From: Pseudogymnoascus destructans
Taxonomy: Eukaryota; Ascomycota; Leotiomycetes; Thelebolales; Thelebolaceae
Length of the DNA stretch: 64,000 nucleotides
Assembly: GCF_001641265.1 (NCBI RefSeq)
Contig: NW_020167527.1
Location: 806,001 to 870,000, forward strand
Direction: 5' to 3'
The translations under genes and the position numbers were made by a program. Positions 1 through 10,453 of the stretch are shown here, in pieces. Position 1 is the first letter of the stretch. Each line of letters opens with the position of its first letter. The notes beneath the pieces are model-generated. The model was given only the letters and a program-made list of their open reading frames with translations. It had not been told where the DNA came from and searched no databases.

Positions 1-739
1 AATCCAGGTTAGCCGCAGGTTTGGTATGGCAACCTCAGGAGGGCTCTTCTCGTGGGGTACGTAGAAATAGTTTACGAATTTGAGACAGCCGCGAGAACAT
101 TCTTCACATCTGTAGCAATCATGTAGTAACATCCGTAACGTCTGTCCCTGGGTGCCGAAAAAACCACCGTCCCAAAAAAAATGATAGGTACTTTGACTTT
201 GGGCATCTCAAGTTCTACACACTCATCAATATCTCTTACATTACTACATAAATCGTATTCTATAGCTACTCCTGAACACCCAGACTGCTCTTTTTAAGAA
301 AATTATGTTTGCGTTGTCACTATTACACCTGATTTGTAGAGGGCATGCTTTTATTGCGAAATAGAGTTCCCCACCATTGCTCCACCACTAAACTCTTACT
401 ATTCCCAAAACATATAAAGGGATTGCACCTGAGCTCTTGAACCCTCACAGCCAAGCAGGAGATCGTCATCAGCCATGTGGTGCCAGTGCGGGGCACATTC
501 ATGCATTGTTGCCATGGAAATGATTACCTCAAGTCAAAGGACCAGTGGTTTCCAGTTACTGTAAAGTGACCCCCACGTCTTACAGTACAATGTGAACTCG
601 CTTATGTCGTTATGTGGCAAGGCAGCGTGGCTGTGTTTTTACTCACGTGAGTGGCCTCAGGCATGATAAGGAACAACTAGGCAGCAGCGTTCGAATGCGT
701 ACTCCGTACTGAATTTCGTTTCTTGCTATCGCTTACGAC
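1..739. other. No recognisable gene
   Basis: About 740 bases of AT-balanced sequence with no convincing open frame, terminal repeat or RNA gene that I can identify. It lies immediately upstream of a transposase fragment and may contain more of that decayed element, but I see no motif that would show it. Confidence 0.5.
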
Positions 740-1056
740 TTTTGACAAGTGTCTGGATTATTTTGTCATCCGCCTTCGGATCCAACTCATTCTGTCGGAA
801 AATGTCTACAACATGGACGAGACGGGAGTTATATTATGCATGCATAGCTCCGTTGAAGTCCTTGTTAGTAAGACGATCCGCAAGGCTATAGAGGCGTAGG
901 CGTCAGCGAACGATGGTGACTGCCATCGAGTGCATAAGTGGGAATGGTAGGTCTTTGTTACCATTGATTATTGGCCAGCCACTACCCATCGAAGCAACTG
1001 GACCACGTTCCCTACCCCTGGATGACACTATGTATTGTCCGAGTCTGGGTACAACG
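740..1056 (+). pseudogene. pogo/Fot1-type DDE transposase fragment
   Basis: The + strand encodes the block YNMDETG, which is the first catalytic Asp region of pogo/Tigger/Fot1 DDE transposases. It is followed by TAIECISGNGR and, after a shift of frame, a stretch resembling WPATTHRSNWT and SESGYND, in the order expected for the family. The reading frame is broken by a TAG near 897 and at least two frame changes, and everything N-terminal and C-terminal is missing. The fragment abuts an ankyrin-repeat remnant on the other strand at about 1056, so the element probably inserted into or recombined with that gene. Family assignment is good; the element boundaries are not visible. Confidence 0.7.
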
Positions 1057-1600
1057 ACTCGCCCTTCCCTAGCAGCAGCTGCACGACAACCTCGTGCCCG
1101 TTCCCTGCAGCCAAGGACAGCGGCGTCTGGCTATTGCCATCCTTGGCATCGACCTCGGCGCCCTTCCCTAGCAGCAGCTGCACAACGGCCTCGTGCCCAT
1201 TCCTTGCAGCTAAGAACAGCGGCGTCCAGCTATTGACATCCTTAACATCGACCTCAGCGCCCTTCCCTAGCAGCAGCTGCACAACGGCCTCGTGACCATC
1301 CCATGAAGCTAAGGACAGCGGCGTTTGGCTATTGCAATCCTTAGTATTGACCTCGGCGCCCTTCTCTAGCAGCTGCTGCACAACGGCCCCATGCCCATTC
1401 ACTGCAGCTAAGGACAGCGGCGTCCGGCCATACTCTGTATCCTTCGTATTCACCTCAGCGCCCTTCTCTAGCAGCAGCTCGAACAGCGAGGTGAAGTTGA
1501 GTTGTCCGTTCCCTTGAAACTGTTTGGCCAGCAGGCCGGGGAATCGTTTCGTCAACATCTTTCTGGTCCTGTAAGGAGATATAGAACGAATGAGCGCCAC
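1057..1600 (-). pseudogene. Ankyrin-repeat protein remnant
   Basis: On the minus strand about five ankyrin repeats follow one another with a period near 33 residues. Each has the TPLSLAA.NGH..VVQLLL.KGAEV consensus, and repeats three to five are very similar to each other. The last repeat runs straight into the transposase fragment at 1056, so the C-terminus is lost. Upstream of 1600 a related frame (MDEDNLRASCGAHSFY, to about 1661) continues out of phase, which indicates a frameshift. Long arrays of near-identical ankyrin repeats are typical of the C-terminal sensor region of fungal NLR proteins, so a broken NLR tail is plausible. No NACHT or NB-ARC domain is present to confirm that. Confidence 0.7.
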
Positions 1601-1722
1601 AGCTTGCCCTCAGATTGTCCTCATCCATGTTCTTTGTAAAGTAATTTACCGTTTGCTTCAAGAAGGGCCGTTGCCAACAACAATCGCGGACAGCTGTCGC
1701 TGCCTTGTTACCAACACTACTT

Positions 1723-1769
1723 TGACAGGGGTTGACTCAGGTTTCCAAAATTTGAGTCAACCCCTGTCA
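1723..1769. repeat. Perfect 17-bp inverted repeat, 13-nt loop
   Basis: The arms TGACAGGGGTTGACTCA (1723-1739) and its exact reverse complement (1753-1769) flank a 13-base spacer. It could form a stable hairpin or be the terminal part of a small inverted-repeat element. No gene reads through it convincingly. Confidence 0.8.
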
Positions 1770-2071
1770 TTCCAGCCCAGTTACCGATATACTCGAAATA
1801 ACATCAGAAATCATCGATTGTAGCGCTTCCCATTTTAACGTTTCCGTGTCAACATGTCAGCTCCTAACACAAGGATACCGTCCCCTATATATAAGAAGCA
1901 GCTGCTGAAACGAGTCAATAAGTGTCGCCTTCTGTATTCTTCATGGTTCACCGCTATTATTGTTTCTTTCTACTATTGGGTAGTGCTTATCAAACCGAAT
2001 CGAGCTCGCTGGTCTGGTGCCTGGAGTCTTTGTCTCGTAATGGTTAGCGAGTGCTTTCTTAAGGAGACATC

Positions 2072-2326
2072 ATGGGACAAGGAAACTTCGCGGCACATGC
2101 CCAAACGCCTACCACAGCTCAGGCCCAAGCTACCACAGGAGCTTCCATCACACGATTCAAGCAGTCCCAGATGCAGACGCAAGAGGTGGCGCAGAGCACG
2201 CATGTTGATGCGTTGATGCGCGCTATACAAGCCATACCCGCTAGCGACAGCGGCAGGGGAGGAGGTGGGGCGAGTGCGGATGCTAGAGAGGATCCCATTA
2301 AGTCGTATAAATGCTATATTGGGGAG
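2072..2326 (+). CDS. Azf1-like C2H2 zinc-finger gene, 5' part (split by hAT)
   Basis: This is the N-terminal 85 codons of a zinc-finger transcription factor. It contains the segment HVDALMRAIQA that I associate with Azf1-type fungal regulators, then a low-complexity Gly/Ala linker. It ends with YKCYIGE, the start of a C2H2 finger. The reading frame continues exactly at 5062, beyond the hAT insertion and one copy of its target duplication: codon 2324-2326 (GAG) would be followed by TGT at 5062. That rejoins a canonical finger with spacing C-x4-C-x12-H-x3-H. As it stands, translation runs a few codons into the transposon terminal repeat and stops at 2339-2341. The start at 2072 is the first ATG in this frame; an upstream exon cannot be excluded. 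Confidence 0.8.
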
Positions 2327-5053
2327 CAGTGTTCCCATTAGTATAATACTTAAGTATTCGGGCCATTATGATACGGGCCGTATCAATACGGTACGGGTGA
2401 AGCTTGATATGATACTAGTGAGCTCTGTATCAATACTTAAGTATTAATACGGGCAATACTTAAGTATTTCATGTAATGTTAAAAAAAATTGAAGCTGTAA
2501 AAACTGTATACTCTATAACCCTGTGAATTTCAGAACATATTGAACTAGCTAGATATCATAGTCATCGCTGCCTCTTGCAACAATGTATCTGGGAGTGTTG
2601 ACAGCTCATCATCTACAAACGGCAAAGCTGTACTCTTATTCTTCTTAAACCAAGACTTCAAGCACTCAACAGCTTGAATTGCCATAATACCTAGCCTGTT
2701 CCTACGGTCGGAAATCGTGATTTTCGCACCAGAGAACAGCCTTTCAGGCGCTGCAGACATTGAGGGTATTGATAACAAATCTAATGCCATTACACTTAAG
2801 TTTGGAAATGTAGCCCGTTGAGTAGGCTCAGCCCACCATGCTCTCGCATCATCAGTTTTAACAAGTGGGGCTTGTAAATACTGAGTATATTCATCTTGAA
2901 TAACGTCAATACCCCGCTTTTGTGTACGCCATGTAAGAAACTCATTCGAAAGCGTCTTCTCAGTATCTTCACCTTCAACTTCTGCGATCTCTGCACTAAC
3001 TGCCAATGCTTTGTATTTGTTGACCCACAGCTCCTCAACCTTGACACGTGCTTCAGCAACCCAATCAGCCTTCCATTCTGATTTGAAGTAAGTCCACTTC
3101 CATTGTGGGCATAATACTAACGCCGCTGTATATGCCGAAGTCCTGTCTGTCATACTGTAGTATTTATCCAACTTCTTCCACCCAGCATTACAACAAGGAC
3201 CAAGGAACGGGTCCATTGCATAATCATTCTTCGCAGTTTCAAACACGTGAAGTAAGAAGTCCATCGATTGGAGTGTTAAATCAATGCTCGAGGCATAACC
3301 TTCTGTAGCAAGTGTTGCATCTGCAAAGTTCTTGAGAATACAGGCCATATTTCGAAGGTCCTGCCAGTCCCCTTGTGAAACTACTTAAATATTAGTAAAT
3401 AATTAAATTTAAGAGACATAAATATGTACTTACGGAGGTCATTCTCATTCTCCTTGAATTTTACGCAGAACAGTTCTATAGCATGTTGTACCCGTAGCGC
3501 CCGTTGTAGCATTGAATACCAGCTATTCCAACGTGTTGAATTATCTCTCAACAAACATAGGTTATTGCTCATCAACTTAAAGCTGGCGATACGTTGTGGG
3601 CTGCGTTGGATATAAACTACAATGTTATGTAGTTTACCAAGTGGACCTTTCTTTCTCCACTGCTCCATCTCTATTTCTGTCGGCGACGACAATAGCTCCG
3701 TATTATTATCCTGTGAGAGGTCCTCCTCATCACTTGCAAAGAGAAAGGCTTGAACAGCGAGGTTGATCACATGGCCGTTACACCGTAATCTATGTCGCCT
3801 AGGGTCCCATATTATCTCATGCTCCTCTTTCAGCTTTTTCGAAAGCTCCTTGATCATTGTATCATTATTTGTTGCATTGTCCATTACAAAATAACCAACT
3901 TTTGAAGCAATGCCATAGTCGTTGATAACATCAAGAATTTCCACAGCTTGGTTCTCACCAGAATGCTCGCCATTAACTTCTCGTAGTGCAAGAACAGAGT
4001 TATCTAGATTACCAGTTGCTGATATATAGTGAGCGACAATGCCGAGGATTGCAAGGGAATTTGGAGAAGTCCATAAGTCCACTGTAAAGTGTATATTTGT
4101 AAGGGCAGCTTGAACAGCCTGTCGAATGATGACCTTCTCTTCTGTATATTTACGAAGGACCCAATCGTGAATTGTTGTCGAGCTATGAGGCAGCCATTCA
4201 TTGATGGCTGGATTTAAATAGTGAAGCATGCTATATATATATTAATAAAAGCCTTAAATCATGAAAGGTAATACTACTTACGTGCGGAACTCGGGGATTG
4301 AAACCATTCGGAATGCAATTCCACATGCTACTATCCAGCGCACATAGAGATCTTCAAGAACACGTGGATCTAAAGGCCTAACAGCAGTGACATCGTTGAG
4401 TCTACGGCGTTTATGATTGATTGTGTGTGGCCTGGCAAAGGCTACAGCTATTGTGGATTGATATCCATCAATGCGTTGCTCTTGTGGTGTTTTCAAGTCA
4501 ATGGAATGGCGCTCCTTTAAGTGCTTGATGATGATATTAGTGCCCCCACCAACAGTATACTCCTTAGAACAGAACTTGCAACACCAGGACTCCTTGCCGT
4601 AGATATTGAAGGTTATTTCATAACGTCCTACTTTTGTAAAGTCCCATATCGGTGATGTGCGTAGCTTAGCTACCTTTGACGTAGTACGGGAGGTAGATTG
4701 GGACGGAATAGAGCAGCCAATAGTTGATGAGGTTGTAGTATCCTGTTCAAACTGATTAAATTGTTCACTTTCGATAGTAGATACAACATCAGAAGGTTCA
4801 GAAGCCATGATGTAGGCTGAATCATAAGACGTAAGGATAGAATGCAGAGTTTTCACGACGACCTGAAAATTGTGAAAGGATCACGTGAAATACTTAAGTA
4901 TTGCCAGTATAATACTGAAGTATGGCCAGCAATACTTAAGTATAATACTAGCGGCGAAGAGGTGTTATGATACGGGTCATATGAATACTTAAGTATAATA
5001 CGGGCCCGTATACGAGAGCCTCCCGTATACGGGCAATACTACTGGAAACACTG
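2327..5053 (-). mobile_element. Complete hAT transposon (hAT-1)
   Basis: The ends are CAGTGTTCCCATTAGTAT on the left and, as reverse complement, CAGTGTTTCCAGTAGTAT on the right. The element is 2,727 bp. It is bracketed by a perfect 8-bp target duplication TTGGGGAG (2319-2326 and 5054-5061), the length expected for hAT. Both subterminal regions (2337-2470 and 4888-5045) are packed with the palindrome ATACTTAAGTAT and GTATACGGG-type motifs, probable transposase-binding sites. The internal transposase gene is fully open after removal of two introns, so the copy may be autonomous. It sits inside the first zinc finger of a host gene. Confidence 0.95.
2545..4856 (-). CDS. hAT transposase, three exons, 735 aa
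   Basis: Exons are 4856-4282, 4230-3434 and 3380-2545. The introns (3381-3433 and 4231-4281) have GTAAGT donors and AG acceptors, and joining them gives one uninterrupted frame of 736 codons. An N-terminal BED-type zinc finger (CCKFC ... HLKERH, about residues 90-120) is followed by the RNase H-like catalytic core. The core shows VDLWTSPN with the first Asp, FVMDNATNND with the second, the RCNGHVINLAVQ block and STRWNSWY. The C-terminal hAT dimerisation motif reads LSIPSMSAAPERLFSGAK. An in-frame Met at 4808 (MASEPSD) is an alternative start. The protein would bind the terminal repeats in the nucleus and catalyse cut-and-paste movement. I see no stop or frameshift. Confidence 0.93.
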
Positions 5054-5061
5054 TTGGGGAG

Positions 5062-5808
5062 TGTCGGAAGGCCTTTTCCCAGAAGGCAAATTTGAAGGTT
5101 CATATTAGGACGCATAAAGGTGAGAAGTCATATGTATGTCCTCCCACATCCACCCTATCCCCTTCCCATCCTCAAGCATCACCAAAATCCAGCAGCAAAA
5201 GCAGAACCGCAACTAACCCCCTTCTACAGACATGCGACTACCCCTCCTGCACGCACACCTTCTCCCAACTCGGCAACCTCAAAACCCACCTCCGTCGGCA
5301 CACTGGCGAACGCCCCTTCGCCTGTCCCACCTGCGGGAAAACATTTGCCCAGCGCAGCAACGTACGCGCGCACGTCGCTGTGCACGACGCAGCGAAGAAG
5401 TATGTCTGCCGCTTGGACGAATGCGGGAAATTATTTTCGCAGTTGGGGAATCTGAAGAGTCATATGAATAAATTCCACGTCGAGACGCTAGGGGCGCTAA
5501 CGGCGAGGTTTGGGGAGAGCGAGGCGAGAAGGGGGGGGAAGGAGGGGGAGGAGGATGAGCTGTTGGAGTATTTCCGCAGTCTCTATCGCAACTCTAATAA
5601 AGGCATCAAGGGGCGTGGGAAAGGGAGGAAAGTCGCATCTACAACCCACAACACCGGCAGCACGGCCACATCTCCGCTATCGCTAAGTTCCTCAATATCC
5701 TCAGTCTGCTCGCTCGCTTCCCTCCCACTCTCCCCCCCTTCATCGACGTCGATATCGTACACCGGCGGTATGGGGATGGGCGCTAGGATGGAGATGGAAA
5801 TGTTTTGA
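5062..5808 (+). CDS. Azf1-like C2H2 zinc-finger gene, 3' part
   Basis: This continues the gene begun at 2072. An intron at 5134-5229 (GTATGT donor, CTAAC branch site, CTACAG acceptor, 96 bp) is in phase and so does not close the frame. After splicing there are four C2H2 fingers: the split first finger, TCDYPSCTHTFSQLGNLKTH, FACPTCGKTFAQRSNVRAH and YVCRLDECGKLFSQLGNLKSH. They are followed by the Azf1-type tail FHVETLGALTARF, LLEYFRSLY and NSNKGIKGRGKGRK. The C-terminus after that is Ser-rich. Without the hAT insertion the protein would be about 300 residues, a nuclear DNA-binding regulator. The intact fingers downstream of the insertion suggest that the insertion is recent. Confidence 0.85.
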   Translation, partial: CRKAFSQKANLKVHIRTHKGEKSYVCPPTSTLSPSHPQASPKSSSKSRTATNPLLQTCDYPSCTHTFSQLGNLKTHLRRHTGERPFACPTCGKTFAQRSNVRAHVAVHDAAKKYVCRLDECGKLFSQLGNLKSHMNKFHVETLGALTARFGESEARRGGKEGEEDELLEYFRSLYRNSNKGIKGRGKGRKVASTTHNTGSTATSPLSLSSSISSVCSLASLPLSPPSSTSISYTGGMGMGARMEMEMF

Positions 5809-6596
5809 GGGGAGTAGTAGTGGGATTGGGAGTCTGTGGGCGAGCAGTTCGGGGAGTTTGTATGAGATGTGGACGTATAACGAGGAGGGGAACGGGTTGG
5901 CGTTCGGGGATTGCATGTATTAGGAGCGTGGTGGGGGGGGTGGTGTATATCGGTGGTGACCAACAAAACAGTCGGTCACAGCTAGTCGGGGTGGGAGATG
6001 GGGTTTTGGAAGGGGGGGGGGGGTTCTTTAGTTTGGGTCTACTTGGTGGCGGGGTTTAGATTGGTCGTGTAGGTAGTGGTTGGCTTTGGTGATGTCCTCA
6101 AGGACAAAACGATTCTTGTAGTTATGTTATACCCTTTTTGCAATTATACTTTTGTTTATACAGACAACAGCTGGGCTGCTGTAGCCTCAGGTATTTAACA
6201 TGGCCCGCACCCTCTAATGTTTTGTGCTTTTATTAAAATTCCGTATGACAGTCAAGCATCTTGCCCAGCTCCTCGATAACGCTGAGTTTATCTCCGCGGA
6301 CGACGCAGTCAGACTTCATTATTCAGACTACCTCAGATCAAATCTTTTGACTTGAGCCACTACTCAGCTATGTACGTTTCTACCCAGATGCTCATGTACC
6401 GTGTTCCTCATATTCTCCTGTACCAAGGGCTAACAAGACAATAGGGTAGATAGTGTCAATTTGCGGCGATAACTAAGATCCATATAAACATGCCTCTCGA
6501 CCAAACCACGCAAGCAAAGTCTGGACCAGCAGAAGTTAGTAGTCAGATGCTCGCCCCAAGCCAGCTTCGAAAGCGAAGCTCTACAACCGCCATGAG
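5809..6596. other. Intergenic, G-rich then AT-rich
   Basis: The first 250 bases are strongly G-rich (long G runs near 5930 and 6010) and open in several frames without recognisable protein sequence. The rest has no gene I can identify. The short stretch just before 6597 is the upstream flank of the second hAT element and may belong to the small gene resumed at 9142. Confidence 0.5.
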
Positions 6597-6604
6597 AGAA
6601 GATG

Positions 6605-9133
6605 CAGTGTGGGTAATAGTCCAAATAGTCCGTCCAAGGCCTTAAACTGGACTGGACTGTTTAAATATTGAGCAAACTGGACTGGACTGTATATGTATGT
6701 GGTCAAACTGGACGGACTGTGAAACTGACTAATAAACTGACAGTTTGTATATAAATTACATCCAAGATTTCAAACACTCTGTAGCCTCGATAGTCTCCGC
6801 CCCCAAGTTATTCCTTCTATCAGTAACTGTGAGCAACGCACCTGAAAATAGCCTTTCTGGTTCTGCTGACATAGCTGGAATTGAAAGAATATCAATGCCC
6901 ATTAAAGAAAGATTAGGATACATTAGCCGCTGCGTAGGTTCTAACCACCATGCAAGTGCATCTTTGACCTCTGACAAGATGGGAGCTTGAAGATACCTAG
7001 CATACTCATCTACCTCTGTCTGTACACTGGCTTTCTTCCTTCTCCAAGCCTGATACTGATTTTCCCGCTGCTGATGCTGCACCGTTGTTGCTGTGTTTGC
7101 TCGTGGAGGAAGAACAATAGCTTTGGACTTGTATTTTTCTTCCCAGAATTCCTGCATCTTAACCTTTCCTCTAGTGATCCACACATCCTCCCAAGTAGAT
7201 TCGAAGTACTCCCATTTAAACGCCGGGCACAGTACCGTTGCTGCTATATAGACCGGGGTTCTACCTGTTAGAGCATAGTACTTGTCTAGTTTAGCCCAAC
7301 CAGAGTTGCAACATGGGGCCATGTATCTATCCTCTTGATATTGTATCTTTGCGGCCTCAAAATGCTCTAATAGAAAGTCCATAGTAGGTAAAACACGGTC
7401 TAATGTGCCCACGTGTCCTTCAGTTGATAGTGTGGCGTCCTCAAAATACTGAAGAAAGTCCCTAATCTTCTGCAAATAACCCCAGTCTGTTTCTGAAAGT
7501 GCGTCCTTTTCTAACTTGTCTCTAGCTGCAAAGACATCAATAGCTTCGCGTCGTAGTGGATCCAAGGCGCAGTCAATCATCTTAAACCAAGAGTTCCATC
7601 TAGTAGAATTGTCCCTGATTAAACTCAAGCCTCCAGTTTGTGTACGAAATCGTTGAATTCGCTGTGTGCTGCGGCGAATATAAACAATGAGGTTGTGCAG
7701 CTTTCCCAGTGGCCCCTTCTTTCTCCAACTGTCCATTTCCAGCTGAGTTGGTGTAGAATATTGACCCTCGTTGTTGTGTTCTGCTAGAACTTCGGTTTCA
7801 GTATTGAAAAGAAAGGATTGAGCAGCTAGATTGATGATATGGCCATTGCATCGCAATCGGTAATGAAGAGGATCGTAGGTGAGATTGTGTTGTTCCTGAA
7901 GAGCTGTCCAAATAAGTATTAGCTATAACTTGGACCTTTAAGATGGAAAACAATAAAGGAAATAAAGTATACCGGCAGAGAGGTGCTCCATCATAGTATC
8001 ATTGTTGTCTGCATTGTCCGTCATCATATATCCAACCTTCGAAGTAACTTGGTAGTCTTCTAAAAGGTCTATAAACACTGAAGCCATGTTCTCTCCACTG
8101 TGTTCACCCTGAAGCTCCGGAAGACCCAGAACTAAAGACTGGAGTTTCCCGTGTTCATCAGTAAAATGACTGACGATACCAAGTAAGGCGTGCGAGTTTG
8201 GTGAGCTCCAGAGATCCAAGGTAAAGTGGATGGAAGACAGTGCCGATTGAAGGGCGAGTTTTGTATATTCCTTTTCTTGTTGAAAGGTCCTCATAATCCA
8301 ACCGTGAATTGTGTTGTGTGTAGCAGGCAACCAGGTGTTGATATTAGGATTTAGATACTGTAGAAGGGCCCGGAATTCATCTCTTTCCACCATCCGGAAG
8401 GAGATATTGCAAGAGGTAACCCATTTCACAAAGAGTTGTTCGAGAGTTCCAGGGTCCAGCTGATCTCCAGTTCCATCATTAGAATTAAGGCGCCGGCGTG
8501 AATGTGATGCTTCTTCACCTCTTTTGAAGGCATGGCGAATAGTGGCTTCTACAGCTAGAGAATGTGTCTGTTCTTCGTAGATATTATGACCTTTTAGGTG
8601 TCGGGCAATGTTTTTGGTTCCTCCAGATTCCATATAAGTCTGAGGGCAGAACTTACACTTCCATACAGAACGGCCACTATCATTAGTCCAAATACGAGCT
8701 CGCCCTTCTTCTGTATCAGGAACGTGATCCCATACCCAGGACGTACGGGCGCGTCGTTTACGTGACCGTGAATGTGAGCGTGATTGGTGTCCAGAAGTAG
8801 GAGTAGAAGGTTTCGATTCTTCCTCGTCAAAATCATCACTCAGAAGATCAGACAATACAGCGGAAGACTGTTGAGAAGACATCTTGAATCAATGACTGTG
8901 AGAAGTGAAGCTCAATAACTGAAAAGGGGCTTAATAACTAAAAACTCCACTTTATTTCTTAAGCGTAATGAAAGTGTCTTAAACTGACTAATAAACCAAC
9001 AGTTTCGCAGTTTTGAGGAGGTCGAAACTGGACGGACTGTTTAATAGGAATCTGTAAACTGAACTGCAAACTGAGAAACGGACTGCGAAACGGACTGTGA
9101 AACTGTGAAACTGCGAAACTATTACCCACACTG
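6605..9133 (-). mobile_element. Complete hAT transposon (hAT-2)
   Basis: The termini are CAGTGTGGGTAATAGT in inverted orientation at 6605 and 9133. The flanks carry a perfect 8-bp duplication AGAAGATG (6597-6604 and 9134-9141), and the length is 2,529 bp. The subterminal regions carry repeated AAACTGGACGGACTGT-like motifs on both sides, different from those of the element at 2327. The internal gene is open after removal of one intron, so the copy may be autonomous. It landed exactly at the ATG of a small Cys-rich reading frame. Confidence 0.95.
6756..8882 (-). CDS. hAT transposase, two exons, 685 aa
   Basis: Exons are 8882-7973 and 7903-6756. The 69-bp intron (GTATAC donor, CTAAT branch region, GGACAG acceptor) restores one frame of 686 codons. 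There is a BED finger (CKFCPQTYMESGG ... RHLKGH), then the catalytic core with TLDLWSSPN, MMTDNADNNDTM, RCNGHIINLAAQ and STRWNSWF. The dimerisation block is LSIPAMSAEPERLFSGA, and the protein ends ECLKSWM. It is related to the transposase at 2545-4856 but divergent in sequence and terminal repeats. The intron lies between MMEHLSA and LQEQHNLTYDP. An equivalent position in an older relative (see 35508-35756) is where a third hAT inserted. Confidence 0.92.
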
Positions 9134-9138
9134 AGAAG

Positions 9139-9423
9139 ATGAACACCCTCAAGAAGCTGAACACATTCAAAAACGGGCTAATACACAAATATCCGATCAC
9201 ACAACTGAGATGGACGACGAAAGCTAGAATGGCTCAAAAACACAAAGAGAATACGAAAAAAAGGATTGAGGACAAGATCTCGACAAAAGACTGGGTCCAA
9301 AGAAACCCAAGGCAAAGGAGGACTGCGTTTTGTTGTTCGTGCCAAAAGAGATCTGTGACTAGCAAGACATATGAATGCCAGGATTGCGGGCATTCCTTGT
9401 GCGGAGAATGCACGAGTGGCTAA
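9139..9423 (+). CDS. Small Cys-rich protein, 5' end disturbed by hAT-2
   Basis: This is a 94-codon frame rich in Lys/Arg that ends in FCCSCQKRSVTSKTYECQDC followed by GHSLCGEC. The C-x2-C / C-x2-C / C-x2-C spacing is a typical small zinc-binding module at the C-terminus of many fungal proteins of unknown function. The ATG at 9139 is created by the target duplication itself; the same ATG exists before the transposon at 6602-6604. In the other upstream frame (MLAPSQLRKRSSTTAMRED..., ending at a TAG after MDDES) a longer acidic N-terminus is possible but would need a frame change. The gene is probably disrupted. Function unknown. Confidence 0.5.
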   Translation: MNTLKKLNTFKNGLIHKYPITQLRWTTKARMAQKHKENTKKRIEDKISTKDWVQRNPRQRRTAFCCSCQKRSVTSKTYECQDCGHSLCGECTSG

Positions 9424-9833
9424 GCTCATGGAGGATGGTAGATAACTCCAAGACCGACGTAAAAGTTCAATATTTCGTACGCATAAACCTGTATACAAGT
9501 GATGTCATTTTCCATCCGTGAAAGCACACTACATTTATGATATTATTTCATATGTTGTGGCAGATTTGTGATAGAGACGACGGTACTTTAAGGGTCAGAG
9601 TTTGCAGCTCCAGGGGCTGAAGGGATCGGCTTCCATCTCCTATGCAGCCTATAAATAATGGAGTGATGTCCGTCTTGGAAGATATGTGTTTTAAACAGAT
9701 ACGTTTCAATTACCCCTTACTCCTACCGTCAAATTTTTTCTATTGATCGCTCCGTCTCGCTCGAACGGGTTGCTCCAACTCGCCAAATTCAGCAATACCT
9801 TTATAACAAGGGTAGTGCATTCTGTGTTTTCCA

Positions 9834-10453
9834 ATGAACCACTTCCAAGAACAGCCTCAACGTAGGGTGTTCGAACCATGTCCCGTTCCGCCTCCAACCA
9901 TTCTGATTACTCCTACGGACAATGTCAACCCCGCTACCACAGTCAACACCTTAAGAGCAATGCACCTTGTAACTCCCCAGACCTCGGAGGTAAGGTCTTT
10001 GGGCCAATCCCAAGCTCTTGAAACATTTGCGATTCATCTTCCACCTGTTCTCTGCGCCACGCTGATTAACCCCAGATATACACGAGCCAGTCGCAGGGCT
10101 TGCCGCAGCTTGGTAACCCTAACGCACATCAGCTCTGCTATAGCGGCAAACGAACTTATCCGCACGACCCGGTACGATGCAAGCTCGATCAGTGCAGCCA
10201 GCAGTTCAATACAGTCATCGACCTAAAGTCCCACCAAAATGAGTGTCACCGCGATACATTACACACTCTAATGGTTAAATTCGAGAACAAAGACTATATT
10301 CCAGAGGATGACGAGATGTTTGCTTATTTAGTGAGTTTATATCAGACTAGAGGGAGTTCGACGGTTGGCACCTTTGGAGAGGGTCTAGGGCTGGCGTTTG
10401 CAGATAGGATGTCCTGTCAAGATTATGTAGCCAGCCCACTGTTTGAATTTTGA
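9834..10453 (+). pseudogene. Degenerate Azf1-like C2H2 gene
   Basis: The last third reads LPQLGNPNAHQLCYSGKRTY, then RCKLDQCSQQFNTVIDLKSH, then NECHRDTLHTLMVKF and DDEMFAYLVSLYQTRG. This matches the order finger / finger / HAETL / ELLEYFxSLY in the intact Azf1-like gene ending at 5808. Several Cys and His ligands are lost (for example the first Cys pair before LPQLGN), and the frame upstream of about 10100 no longer matches. A Pro/Thr-rich segment from 9834 may be the old N-terminus. It is a second, decayed member of the same family in one window. Confidence 0.6.

Noticed and set aside
2341..2470. Repeated ATACTTAAGTAT units, considered as a CRISPR-like or satellite array
   Set aside because: Irregular spacing and presence at both ends of a hAT element make them subterminal transposase-binding repeats.
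5120..5471. Alternative frames over the zinc-finger exon
   Set aside because: The frame with four regular C2H2 fingers and a canonical intron explains the region.
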